A stretch of DNA of 64,000 nucleotides, taken from contig NZ_VDMB01000004.1 of assembly GCF_006175995.1 (NCBI RefSeq), positions 124,001 to 188,000 of the forward strand. The letters run 5' to 3'. The notes under the pieces were generated by a model. That model was not told where the DNA came from. It did no database searches and saw nothing but the letters and a program-made list of their open reading frames with translations. Below, piece after piece: positions 44,972 through 52,849 of the stretch. The first letter of the stretch is position 1; each line of letters begins with the position of its first letter. Made by a program: the position numbers and the translations under genes. Source of the DNA: Desulfobotulus mexicanus (GTDB lineage Bacteria > Desulfobacterota > Desulfobacteria > Desulfobacterales > ASO4-4).

Positions 44972-46321
44972 CTATATCTGACTGCCCCAGAGGGAATGCC
45001 CCAGGGCACGGTCTATACGTACAGGGATACAACGGCCCACAGGATTTTCATCACCTTCGGCCAGTACGGCATGAACAACGCGGTTACCCTCGGTTCTTCC
45101 AGCCACCCGTTCCCCTGCCGCAGGGTCAGTGATGGCAGAAGGGTCTACCTTTCTAGGGCTTTTCCCCTCCACAAGGATTTCTTCCATCCTTCCCACACAG
45201 GCTTCATTTTTTTCACGGGTAATGCCATCCTGAAGGGTCAGCAGGGCAGACAGACGGCTCTTTTTTTCTTTTTCAGGAATCTTGTCTGAGAAATCAGCAG
45301 CCTTTGCATTGGGCCTGTCTGAATAAGCAAAGGCAAAGACGCTATCATAACGGATGCTTTCCACAAGGGAAAGGGTCTCGTTAAAATCCTCTCTGCTTTC
45401 TCCTGGGAAGCCCACAATGATATCCGTGCCAAGGGCAATATCCGGACAGACATCCCGCAGACGGGCTATACGCTCCAGATAATGTTCCCTTGTATATTTT
45501 CTGTTCATACGGGAAAGAACGGCTGTAGAGCCGGACTGCACGGGCAGATGCAGATGGGAGCATAGTTTGGGGATCTGTGCAAAGGCATCGATCAGCTCAT
45601 CGGAAAGATCTTTGGGATGGGAGGTGGCAAAACGAAGGCGCTGAAGCCCGTCAATATCTGCCACCATGCGTAAAAGCTCCGGAAAATCCGGCAGGCCTTC
45701 TTTTTTTCCGTAGCTGTTCACGTTCTGACCTAAAAGGGTTATTTCTCTGGCCCCGGCAGCTACTTTTTTTATTACTTCGTCCACAATGGCTTCAGGCCTG
45801 CGGCTCATTTCCCGGCCCCGCACATAGGGAACAACGCAATAGGTACAAAAGTTGTCGCATCCCCTCATAATGGTTACAAAATCAGAAATCCCGCCCCGCA
45901 TTTCCCCGGAATCCGGTCTTTCAGGAAGCTCTTCGGCCATATCAACATCCACAATTCTGCCGGAACCGGCCAGAACGGAAGCTACAATTTCCGGAAGACG
46001 CCATATGGCATGGGTGCCAAAAACGAAATCCACATAGGGCACACGGCTGAGGATACCTGCTCCTTCCTGCTGGGCCACACAGCCAGCCACACCGATGCGG
46101 AATCCGGGTTTTGAAGCTTTAATGGCCTGAAGCCGGCCAATGAAACTAAAAGCCTTGTCTTCGGCCTTGGCCCGGATGGAACAGGTATTTACAATTACAA
46201 GGTCTGCACTTTCCGGATTGTCTGTGGGCAGATACCCCATGGGAGACAACAGGCGGTAAAAAAGATCGGCATCAGAGGAATTCATCTGGCAGCCGATGGT
46301 AAACACATAAAGAAGCTTCAT
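44972..46321 (-). CDS. miaB: tRNA-2-methylthio-N6-adenosine synthase MiaB
   Basis: A 449-residue methylthiotransferase that adds a methylthio group to isopentenyl-A37 of tRNAs. The UPF0004 domain has the three auxiliary-cluster Cys (GCQMNSSDA, NTCSIRAKAEDK, GCVAQQEG). The radical SAM domain carries CDNFCTYCVVPYVRG. A C-terminal TRAM domain (about 375-440) binds RNA. All six cluster Cys are present. The ribosome site GGGGAAA lies upstream of the ATG at 46321. Confidence 0.95.
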   Translation of the reverse strand: MKLLYVFTIGCQMNSSDADLFYRLLSPMGYLPTDNPESADLVIVNTCSIRAKAEDKAFSFIGRLQAIKASKPGFRIGVAGCVAQQEGAGILSRVPYVDFVFGTHAIWRLPEIVASVLAGSGRIVDVDMAEELPERPDSGEMRGGISDFVTIMRGCDNFCTYCVVPYVRGREMSRRPEAIVDEVIKKVAAGAREITLLGQNVNSYGKKEGLPDFPELLRMVADIDGLQRLRFATSHPKDLSDELIDAFAQIPKLCSHLHLPVQSGSTAVLSRMNRKYTREHYLERIARLRDVCPDIALGTDIIVGFPGESREDFNETLSLVESIRYDSVFAFAYSDRPNAKAADFSDKIPEKEKKSRLSALLTLQDGITREKNEACVGRMEEILVEGKSPRKVDPSAITDPAAGERVAGRTEGNRVVHAVLAEGDENPVGRCIPVRIDRALGHSLWGSQI

Positions 46322-46387
46322 TCTTTTCCCCGATATTCTCGCTTAATACATGTATATCAGTCATAAAAACAAGTTTTGGCTATATAA

Positions 46388-46648
46388 TCAACCAAGGCAG
46401 AGTTGTGTTGAAAAACCCATTTTTTCCACTTCTGCCCTGCTGAGGGGAACAAGGGAGGCTCCGTCCCCAAGGGCTGCAGCAACTTCTTCCACCAGAGCAA
46501 GACAGCCCGGTGCCACACGGACCATGACCAGCCCCCGTTCCCTGTCAAGGGTGGTAACGGCTCCCATACCTTCATAGGCTTCCAGAAGAAAACGGAAAAA
46601 GCCGATTTCACTGCGATTCATCCAGAAAAATAAAGCTTCCGTCTCCAA
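46388..46648 (-). CDS. DUF4911-domain protein
   Basis: A small protein of 86 residues if it starts at the TTG at 46648, four bases after GGGGGAA. A reading from an ATG at 46720 adds 24 residues and lacks a ribosome site. The sequence ALFFWMNRSEIGFFRFLLEAYEGMG followed by a beta-rich C-terminal half is the pattern I associate with DUF4911, found mainly in deltaproteobacteria. The function is unknown. It precedes miaB by 66 bases on the same strand. Confidence 0.65.
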   Translation of the reverse strand: METEALFFWMNRSEIGFFRFLLEAYEGMGAVTTLDRERGLVMVRVAPGCLALVEEVAAALGDGASLVPLSRAEVEKMGFSTQLCLG

Positions 46649-47049
46649 TACTTCCCCCTGTATAAACACCTTAAAAAATCTATGCTTTGACCCCGTTCCA
46701 TATATCTGCCAGAAGGACATTGAATCAAAGCCGCCTTCCGGACAGGAAGGCTATCATAACGGTCTGAAAAACCTTTGCAATATTTTTTTAGTAAAAAAGC
46801 ATCGGTACAGCATAAAAATATGATTTATTTTAAAGTTCAGATTGCTTCCCATACCATGAGTCTGGTATATTTTTCCGATAGTTTTTCCGCCCATCGGCAA
46901 TACGATTCGTACCCAGGACTTTAAAAGTAAGTTACCGACGCATAAGTCCTCTGTTCACAGCCTTTAGTAACAGACCAATCTGTTTTATTGAAAATCTCAC
47001 ATCAGACTCAGACTTAATTAAAGTATCCTGCCCAATAAGGAGGTTTTCT
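46649..47049. other. Divergent intergenic region between DUF4911 and the hemerythrin gene
   Basis: About 400 bases without a supported gene. A 7-bp hairpin GCCTTCC-GGACA-GGAAGGC (46733-46751) lies on the DUF4911 side. The middle is AT-rich. The right end has TTGAAA (46988) and CTTAAT (47013) with an over-long 19-base gap, a weak promoter candidate for the hemerythrin gene. Confidence 0.4.
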
Positions 47050-47463
47050 GTGCCCGAACAGTTTCAGTGGCAAGCAGACTATACCATCGGAGATCCGGAA
47101 ATTGATGCCCAGCACCGCATGCTTTTTGAGCTGGCCAACAAACTTTTTAACATCATGAATCCAAAACAGAATTTTGCAGAACTCAAAGCAACACTGCACT
47201 CTCTATTTGACTATATCGAAGTTCATTTTGCTGCAGAAGAACAGATGATGGAAGAATGGAATTATCCTGAGCTTACCAACCATAAAGCCATGCATGAAGG
47301 CATCAGAAAAGATATGACCCGACTTCTTAAGGAAGCAAAGGATCTTGATAAACTTAAAAAAGATCTGGATTTTCTCATGACCCACTGGGTTGTGGTACAT
47401 ATACGGGATGAAGATGCTAAAATCGGTTTGTTCCGCAGTGGACAGAAAGTTCAAAAAACTTAA
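47050..47463 (+). CDS. Bacteriohemerythrin
   Basis: A 137-residue four-helix di-iron protein that binds oxygen or serves as an iron or O2 sink. The iron ligands are visible in order: DAQHRML, FDYIEVHFAAEEQMME (HxxxE) and NHKAMHEG, with HWVVVHIRDEDAKIG at the end. The start is GTG at 47050 after an AAGGAGG site. It is a stand-alone hemerythrin without a signalling domain. In an anaerobe it is usually linked to oxygen protection; that role is inferred. Confidence 0.93.
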   Translation: MPEQFQWQADYTIGDPEIDAQHRMLFELANKLFNIMNPKQNFAELKATLHSLFDYIEVHFAAEEQMMEEWNYPELTNHKAMHEGIRKDMTRLLKEAKDLDKLKKDLDFLMTHWVVVHIRDEDAKIGLFRSGQKVQKT

Positions 47464-47491
47464 AAAACAGTCCTTTTCCAAATCCGTCTGA

Positions 47492-47508
47492 CTGGTATTT
47501 TTTACCAG
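47492..47508. terminator. Short inverted repeat between hemerythrin and pspA-like genes
   Basis: CTGGTA (47492-47497) and TACCAG (47503-47508) are separated by five T. It may terminate the hemerythrin transcript or serve as an operator for the PspA operon. Neither is certain. Confidence 0.3.
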
Positions 47509-47555
47509 CCTGCCATGCCCTTCCCCAACATATTATATGAAAACAGGAGGAAAAA

Positions 47556-48215
47556 ATGCGTGAAAGTATAGGTCGCAGGGTGGCACGCCTGCTCAGTGCC
47601 AGCATGAACAGTCTTGTCACATCCTTTGAAAACAGTGCTCCGGAAAGCCTGATGGCCGAAGCCGTAAGGGAAATGGATGCCGTAATTGAAGAGGCCAGAT
47701 CCGAACTGGGCAGATTACTGGTCCAAAAGCACATGGCCGAAAAAAGACTGGGAGAAGAAAAAAAACGCTACGACGGGCTTTCGGAACAGATCCGGGTTGC
47801 CGTTTCCCTGAGCCGGGATGATCTTGCGGAAACGGGTATTGCCGAGCAGATGGATATTGAAACGATTATTCCCGTCCTTACCGCTTCCATAAATGAATGC
47901 CTTGAAAAGGAAAAGGAACTGGAAGGTTTTATTCAGGCCCTGCAGTCCAAAAAGCGTGAAATGCGCGCAGAAATGACAGCCTTTAAAAAAAGCCAGGAAA
48001 AAGAAGGCTTTTCGGAAGCTCCTGCAAAGGCATCCCTGGATACCAAGGCTGAAAAGGCTGGCTCCCTTTTTGACCGCATCCTTGAAAATGCCTCCGGACT
48101 TCCCGGACGGGGCATGCAGACGGCTTCTGCGGCTAAACTGGCGGAGCTGGAGGAACTGTCCCGGAAAAACGCCATTTCCGAAAGACTGGCCGCCCTGAAA
48201 ACGGATAAGACCTGA
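47556..48215 (+). CDS. PspA/IM30-family protein
   Basis: A 219-residue, almost wholly helical coiled-coil protein of the PspA/Vipp1 family, which forms membrane-remodelling assemblies under envelope stress. It begins MRESIGRRVARLLSASMNSL, an amphipathic membrane-binding helix, and continues with long heptad-rich helices. The ribosome site AGGAGG is strong. Its stop codon shares a base with the next start, forming an operon with an OB-fold membrane protein and a flotillin. No PspF or PspBC gene is adjacent, so regulation differs from enterobacteria. Confidence 0.85.
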   Translation: MRESIGRRVARLLSASMNSLVTSFENSAPESLMAEAVREMDAVIEEARSELGRLLVQKHMAEKRLGEEKKRYDGLSEQIRVAVSLSRDDLAETGIAEQMDIETIIPVLTASINECLEKEKELEGFIQALQSKKREMRAEMTAFKKSQEKEGFSEAPAKASLDTKAEKAGSLFDRILENASGLPGRGMQTASAAKLAELEELSRKNAISERLAALKTDKT

Positions 48216-48868
48216 TGTGGGAACTTCTGACAGTCGGTGAAAACCTGATTTTTACCACAGCCCTTGGCATCATGCTTCTCATCGGGCTTCTGGAAGTACT
48301 GGGCATGCTTTCCGGCATGGGGGGATCTTCTGTCATAGACGGCTTGCTTCCGGAAATTGATGCGGATGCGGGCGGCTTTGACGGCAGCCTCGGCAAATTC
48401 ATGGGCTGGCTTCGCATAGGCAAGGTGCCTGTACTGATGCTGATGGTTATTTTTCTGGCCAGCTTCGGCAGCACAGGTTTAATGTTTCAGACAGGCTTCC
48501 ATTCCATTTCAGGTCATTATCTTCCGGGATGGATTCCGGGAATTTTTGTTTTTTTCATCAGTATCTGGTTAACCCGTTTATTTGGCGGTTTTCTGCACCG
48601 TATTCTCCCTAAAGATGAAAGCCTTGCCGTTGCCCGCACAAGCCTCATAGGGCAGGTGGCCGTTATTACTCTGGGTACGGCTGGTAAAGGAAGCCCTGCA
48701 GAAGCCAAAACAAAGGATGCCCACGGAAAGACCCACTATTTTCTTGTGGAGCCGGATCAGGATGATGAAATTTTCAAAACAGGAGATGCGGTTCTTCTGG
48801 TTTCCATGGAAAACCATATTTATAAAGCCATCAGCAGTCCCAGCCCCTTTCTTTCTGATTCTCCCTGA
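48215..48868 (+). CDS. YqiJ/NfeD-like OB-fold membrane protein
   Basis: A 217-residue inner-membrane protein with three hydrophobic segments (about residues 8-32, 70-95 and 108-130). A C-terminal OB-fold-like beta domain follows, about 140-210 (LIGQVAVITLGTAGKG to DAVLLVSMENHIYKAI). This is the layout of YqiJ/NfeD-type partners of flotillins. It lies between the PspA-like and flotillin genes. It likely anchors or tunes the flotillin assembly. That role is inferred from family and context. Confidence 0.78.
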   Translation: MWELLTVGENLIFTTALGIMLLIGLLEVLGMLSGMGGSSVIDGLLPEIDADAGGFDGSLGKFMGWLRIGKVPVLMLMVIFLASFGSTGLMFQTGFHSISGHYLPGWIPGIFVFFISIWLTRLFGGFLHRILPKDESLAVARTSLIGQVAVITLGTAGKGSPAEAKTKDAHGKTHYFLVEPDQDDEIFKTGDAVLLVSMENHIYKAISSPSPFLSDSP

Positions 48869-48926
48869 TTTTTAATTTTATTGTCAGCTGCATCTGATTT
48901 TCCAGCCATATGAAAGGAGTGCGTCC

Positions 48927-50648
48927 ATGAATGAACTGTTTTTCTTCGCCGGTGTTCTTGTCACCGTCTTTTTTATTCTTCTTATTATCCTTGCCCGTCT
49001 CTACAAGAGGGCCACAAAGGAAGTCTCCTTTGTACGAACAGGTTTTGGCGGAGAAAAGGTCATCATGGATGGCGGTGCCATGGTGCTGCCAGTACTCCAT
49101 GAAATTATTCCCGTAAACATGAACACCCTGCGCCTTGAAGTCCGCCGGACCGGAGAGCAGGCCCTGATAACAAGGGACAGGATGCGGGTTGACGTGGCTG
49201 CGGAATTTTATGTGCGCGTCAAACCCATTGCAGACTCCATTGCCAATGCCGCCCAGACCCTTGGTCTTAAAACCATGAACCCTTCGGAACTTAAAGAACT
49301 TGTGGAAGGCAAGTTTGTGGATGCCTTGAGGGCCGTTGCCGCAGAAATGGCCATGGAAGAGCTGCACGAAAAAAGGGTGGATTTTGTTCAGAAGGTGCAG
49401 CAGGTTGTATCCGAAGATCTTTTAAAAAACGGCCTTGAACTGGAATCCGTATCCCTTACGGGGCTGGATCAGACCGCATTTGAACATTTTAATGCCCAGA
49501 ATGCCTTTGATGCCGAAGGTCTCACCAAGCTGACCGAAGCCATAGAATCCCGCCGTAAAAAACGCAATGACATTGAACAGGAAACGGACCTTGCCATAAG
49601 GCATAAAAACCTTGAGGCAGAACGGGCCAGATTCGAAATTTCAAGGGAAGAAGAATATGCAAGACTGGAGCAGGAAAGGGAAGTCTCCATCCGTCGTGCT
49701 TCCCAGGCATCTGAAATAGCAAGGGAGCAGGCTGAAAAAGAGAGGGAAGCCCAGGAAGTACGCATTTCCTCCCAGCGTGAAATTGATCTGAAACAGATTG
49801 CTTCGGAGCGGGATACGGAGAATGAAAAAATTCAAAAAGAAAGATCCATCAAGGAGATGGAGATAGCCAAGTCCCGTGCTCTGGAACAGGCTGAGATAGA
49901 AAGACGCAAAGCCATTGAGCTGGCAGAGCAGGAAAAAGCCATTGCCGTGGCAGAAAAATCCAGAGAAGAATCCGAAGCCAGAGCCGAAGCAGACCGTGCC
50001 AGAGCCAAGGCCGTGAAGGAAGAAGAAAACGTCATCACAGTCCGGGATACGGAAAGGGCGGAAAGGGAAAAACAGGTTGAGCTGGTTCTGGCAAGACAGA
50101 AAGCTGAAAAGGATGCCATTCAGCTGACCGTTGCCGCAGAAGCCGAGAAAAAAGCAGCTACTGATCAGGCCGATGCCCTTCGCCTTGCAGCCCAGGGTAA
50201 TGCGGACAAAGAACGTCTGGAAGCCAAGGGTAAAGCCGATGCGGAAATGCTTCTGGCCGATGCCGCAGAGAGAAGGTATGCGGTGGAAGCCGAAGGTAAA
50301 AAAGCCCTTAACACGGCTGCCAATCTTCTTTCTCCGGAACAGGTGGCCATGGAAATACGCCTTGCACTCATTAACAGCCTTCCGGAAATCATTGCCCAGA
50401 GTGTCAAACCCATGGAGCAGATCAGTGATATCCGCATTCTTCAGGTAAATGGCCTTGGCGGCAGCGGTAAGGGAGGAGACTGTGCGGAAACAGGCAGTGC
50501 CTGCCTCTCGGATCAGGTGGTAAACAGCGCCCTGCGTTACCGTGCCCAGGCACCTATTCTGGATTCCTTACTTTCAGAAATTGGTATCAAGCCCGGTGAT
50601 ATAAATGGACTTACGGAAGCCTTGAAAAAACCAGATTCTGAAGTATAA
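48927..50648 (+). CDS. Flotillin-family (SPFH, YqiK-like) protein
   Basis: A 573-residue protein. A membrane helix lies at residues 3-22 (FFAGVLVTVFFILLIILARL). The SPFH/PHB domain spans about 40-200 (EVSFVRTGFGGEKVIMDGGA, ALITRDRMRVDVAAEFYVRV). A very long Glu/Ala/Arg-rich coiled coil at about 210-465 has the EA-repeat character of flotillins, followed by a short C-terminal region. It probably forms membrane scaffolds (functional microdomains). The start follows GAAAGGAGTG. It is the last gene of the PspA-like operon and is followed by strong terminators. Confidence 0.9.
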   Translation: MNELFFFAGVLVTVFFILLIILARLYKRATKEVSFVRTGFGGEKVIMDGGAMVLPVLHEIIPVNMNTLRLEVRRTGEQALITRDRMRVDVAAEFYVRVKPIADSIANAAQTLGLKTMNPSELKELVEGKFVDALRAVAAEMAMEELHEKRVDFVQKVQQVVSEDLLKNGLELESVSLTGLDQTAFEHFNAQNAFDAEGLTKLTEAIESRRKKRNDIEQETDLAIRHKNLEAERARFEISREEEYARLEQEREVSIRRASQASEIAREQAEKEREAQEVRISSQREIDLKQIASERDTENEKIQKERSIKEMEIAKSRALEQAEIERRKAIELAEQEKAIAVAEKSREESEARAEADRARAKAVKEEENVITVRDTERAEREKQVELVLARQKAEKDAIQLTVAAEAEKKAATDQADALRLAAQGNADKERLEAKGKADAEMLLADAAERRYAVEAEGKKALNTAANLLSPEQVAMEIRLALINSLPEIIAQSVKPMEQISDIRILQVNGLGGSGKGGDCAETGSACLSDQVVNSALRYRAQAPILDSLLSEIGIKPGDINGLTEALKKPDSEV

Positions 50649-50685
50649 AGAAATTTCTGATTCAGCATTATTCTTAAATTAAAGG

Positions 50686-50710
50686 GGCAGGCCCTGTGCC
50701 TGCCTTTTTT
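50686..50710 (+). terminator. Intrinsic terminator after the flotillin gene
   Basis: GGCAGGC-CCTGT-GCCTGCC followed by six T (50705-50710), 38 bases after the flotillin stop. This is a textbook Rho-independent terminator. Confidence 0.9.
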
Positions 50711-50719
50711 AAAGACAGC

Positions 50720-50750
50720 AAAGGCCGGACATAATAATTGTCCGGCCTTT
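50720..50750. terminator. Second hairpin in tandem
   Basis: Perfect 12-bp stem AAAGGCCGGACA / TGTCCGGCCTTT with a 7-base AT loop. The stem ends give a short T run on either strand. It backs up the terminator just upstream. Confidence 0.75.
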
Positions 50751-50816
50751 ACTGTTGTGAGCGGTCAAGGAGTCTTTTTTTTCAGGAACGCATGCATTCA
50801 GGTTGGATCGCAATAA

Positions 50817-50848
50817 CCTGTTTAAAACCCCCCGATGGTTTTAACAGG
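50817..50848. terminator. Third hairpin in the flotillin-trp gap
   Basis: CCTGTTTAAAACC pairs with GGTTTTAACAGG around a short CCCCGAT loop with one bulged base. No T run follows. It may be a further terminator or an element of the trp upstream region. Confidence 0.4.
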
Positions 50849-50984
50849 GCCAAGCCGTTATGCAACTTCATAATAAGCCGACAACAACAATAATTCAAGT
50901 TAATAATTCTTCTTGATTTAACAATCTGTATTAATCAATAATAAAAAAACCACGCCAGAACCTCTCACATCCATCAAAAAAAGA

Positions 50985-51016
50985 TTGACACGGATACGAG
51001 TCTGTGTTTTTCTATT
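50985..51016 (+). promoter_or_regulatory. Candidate trp operon promoter
   Basis: A perfect TTGACA lies at 50985-50990, the only such box in the gap. The best -10-like sequence, TCTATT at 51011-51016, is 20 bases away, which is long. TATAAA at 51025 is an alternative -10 without a good -35. A transcript starting around here would carry the leader peptide beginning at 51076. Confidence 0.3.
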
Positions 51017-51075
51017 TTTGTTTCTATAAACAGAAACACCGTGACCAAAGTTTAATGTTTTATAAGGGGAAAGAA

Positions 51076-51159
51076 ATGAAAAGCCTTTGCACAGAAAAAA
51101 ATATATCCATTCTCTGGTGGTGGCCCGCATCTTCCGGGCACCACGGCACAGGCTTATAA
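51076..51159 (+). CDS. trpL: trp operon leader peptide with three tandem Trp codons
   Basis: A 27-residue open frame from ATG 51076, five bases after AAGGGGA, to TAA 51157. Codons 14-16 are TGG TGG TGG (51115-51123), giving SILWWWP. Runs of Trp codons are the hallmark of leader peptides that sense charged tRNA-Trp. It lies about 190 bases upstream of trpE and is followed by competing RNA hairpins and an intrinsic terminator. The frame is too short for usual gene calling. The assignment rests on the Trp run, the ribosome site and the context. Confidence 0.88.
   Translation: MKSLCTEKNISILWWWPASSGHHGTGL
51115..51147 (+). promoter_or_regulatory. trp leader hairpin 1:2 covering the Trp codons
   Basis: The Trp-codon segment TGGTGGTGGCCCG can pair with CCGGGCACCACGG downstream (about 51133-51146). 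A ribosome stalled on the Trp codons would prevent this pairing and free CCACGG (51141-51146). That segment can instead pair with CCGTGG (51243-51248) in the terminator stem, an antiterminator. Pairings were found by eye. Confidence 0.6.
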
Positions 51160-51167
51160 AAAGCCAG

Positions 51168-51203
51168 ATGGCCAGCAGGTGTCCCATGACACCGCAGGCC
51201 ATG
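51168..51203 (+). promoter_or_regulatory. Middle hairpin of the trp leader
   Basis: ATGGCCAGCAGGTGTC pairs with GACACCGCAGGCCAT around the loop CCAT, with one mismatch and one bulge. It holds CCGCAG, which could otherwise pair with CTGCGG (51232-51237) of the terminator. It therefore offers a second switchable pairing. Confidence 0.5.
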
Positions 51204-51227
51204 ACAGGTTTTACATCAAAGATATCA

Positions 51228-51258
51228 GGGGCTGCGGATCTACCGTGGCCCCTTTTTT
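51228..51258 (+). terminator. trp attenuator (intrinsic terminator)
   Basis: GGGGCTGCGG pairs with CCGTGGCCCC (two G-U pairs) around the loop ATCTA, followed immediately by six T (51253-51258). It lies 92 bases before the trpE ATG. When leader translation proceeds normally this hairpin should stop transcription. Confidence 0.85.
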
Positions 51259-51350
51259 CGTTTAAAGGCATGGGTATGGAGTTTAAAAAATTAGTCCAGC
51301 CCCTATGCAAAAGCCTTAAATTTCAAACATTATAAAGGATAGAATACGCC

Positions 51351-52838
51351 ATGCTCCTTGAACGCTTTCCGGAAAAAATCTTTTTCAATGAAAAAGTCAG
51401 GGCTGGATGCAATGTCGTGCCTTTATGCGCCCGCATCCTTGCGGACAGTGAAACGCCCGTCTCCATGCTGCGCCGCTTTCACAATTCCCAGGATCCTATC
51501 TTCCTGTTTGAGTCCGTGGAGGGGGGGGAGCGCTGGGCAAGGTACAGCTTCCTTGGCACAAGTTTTAGGTCTGAAATCAGAATTTATCAGGACCGCATAG
51601 AAAAACACGGCCCCGGTCCAACAGAAACCCTTCCCCACAAGGGTGATTTCACCCCTGCCCTGAGGCAGATTCTCCAACGCTACAAACTGGCTGAACTGGA
51701 AGACCTGCCCCCCTTCCCCGGCGGTCTTGTGGGATATCTCAGCTATGAGGCGGTAAGCAGTTTTGAAAAAATTCCCCACAGCCTTCCCCCATCAAGGCCG
51801 CTGGGAGTATTTCTCATTCCCGATACCCTTATGGTCTTTGACAACCACCGCCACACCCTGACCTGCATCTGCCTTGCCTTTTTAGAAGACGGAGCCAGTG
51901 CGGACAGCGCCTATACCACGGCGGAAGCAAGACTGGAAACCCTGCTTGAAACCGTCAGAAAGCCTGCCCCTGAAGAAATAGTCTTGCAGGGACCTGCTAC
52001 GGTTCTCCAGCCCATGACACCGCCAGATATCTTCCGGGAGCGGGTGGAAAGGGTGAAAAATCATATCATGGAAGGCGATATCATTCAGGCCGTAATCTCC
52101 CAGTCTTTTGAAGGTCCGGCTCCGGATGATCCCGTAGCCCTGTACAGAGCTGTGCGCTACACCAATCCATCACCCTATCTTTTCTTTCTCAGGGCCGGAG
52201 GCCAGACCCTTGTGGGTTCTTCCCCGGAAACCATGGTACGCCTTGAAGAAGGCCTTGCCACACTGAGGCCCATCGCAGGCACCCGGCCAAGGGGCCTCAA
52301 TCCTTCGGAAGACCGCCGCCTTGCAGATGATCTTTTAAAGGATGAAAAGGAAAAAGCGGAACACCTCATGCTGGTGGATCTTGGCCGCAACGATCTTGGC
52401 CGGATCGCTCGAACGGGCTCGGTTCAGGTAACAGATCTTATGATGGTGGAGCGCTACTCCCATGTCATGCATCTGGTTTCCAACATTACAGCCCAGCTGA
52501 AGCCGGAACTGGATGCCCTGGATCTTGTGGCAGCCACCTTCCCCGCCGGTACCCTTTCCGGAGCACCCAAAATCCGGGCCATGGAAATAATAGCGGAAAA
52601 CGAGGACCAGCCCAGAGACGCCTATGGCGGCGCTGTGGGATATTTCAGTTTCAACGGCAACATGGATATGGCCATAGTCATCCGCACTGCCATCATCCGT
52701 GGTGAAACCCTCACCGTACGCTCAGGTGCAGGAATTGTGGCGGACTCGGACCCTGAAACCGAAAGACAGGAAACCCTGAACAAAGCAAGAGCCCTCCAGA
52801 CGGCCCTTGCCATGCTTACAGGCCCCAAGCCCCTATAA
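51351..52838 (+). CDS. trpE: Anthranilate synthase component I
   Basis: A 495-residue TrpE that makes anthranilate from chorismate with ammonia from TrpG. The N-terminal Trp-feedback motif reads IFLFESVEGG, keeping the key Ser of LLES-type motifs. The chorismate-binding half shows DIIQAVISQSF, VGSSPETMVRL, PIAGTRPRG, LVDLGRNDLGR and AGTLSGAPKIRAME. It is the first structural gene of trpEGDCFBA, 92 bases after the attenuator. AAAGGA lies 11 bases upstream of the ATG, a slightly wide spacing. Confidence 0.95.
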   Translation: MLLERFPEKIFFNEKVRAGCNVVPLCARILADSETPVSMLRRFHNSQDPIFLFESVEGGERWARYSFLGTSFRSEIRIYQDRIEKHGPGPTETLPHKGDFTPALRQILQRYKLAELEDLPPFPGGLVGYLSYEAVSSFEKIPHSLPPSRPLGVFLIPDTLMVFDNHRHTLTCICLAFLEDGASADSAYTTAEARLETLLETVRKPAPEEIVLQGPATVLQPMTPPDIFRERVERVKNHIMEGDIIQAVISQSFEGPAPDDPVALYRAVRYTNPSPYLFFLRAGGQTLVGSSPETMVRLEEGLATLRPIAGTRPRGLNPSEDRRLADDLLKDEKEKAEHLMLVDLGRNDLGRIARTGSVQVTDLMMVERYSHVMHLVSNITAQLKPELDALDLVAATFPAGTLSGAPKIRAMEIIAENEDQPRDAYGGAVGYFSFNGNMDMAIVIRTAIIRGETLTVRSGAGIVADSDPETERQETLNKARALQTALAMLTGPKPL

Positions 52839-52849
52839 GGAGAAGAATC

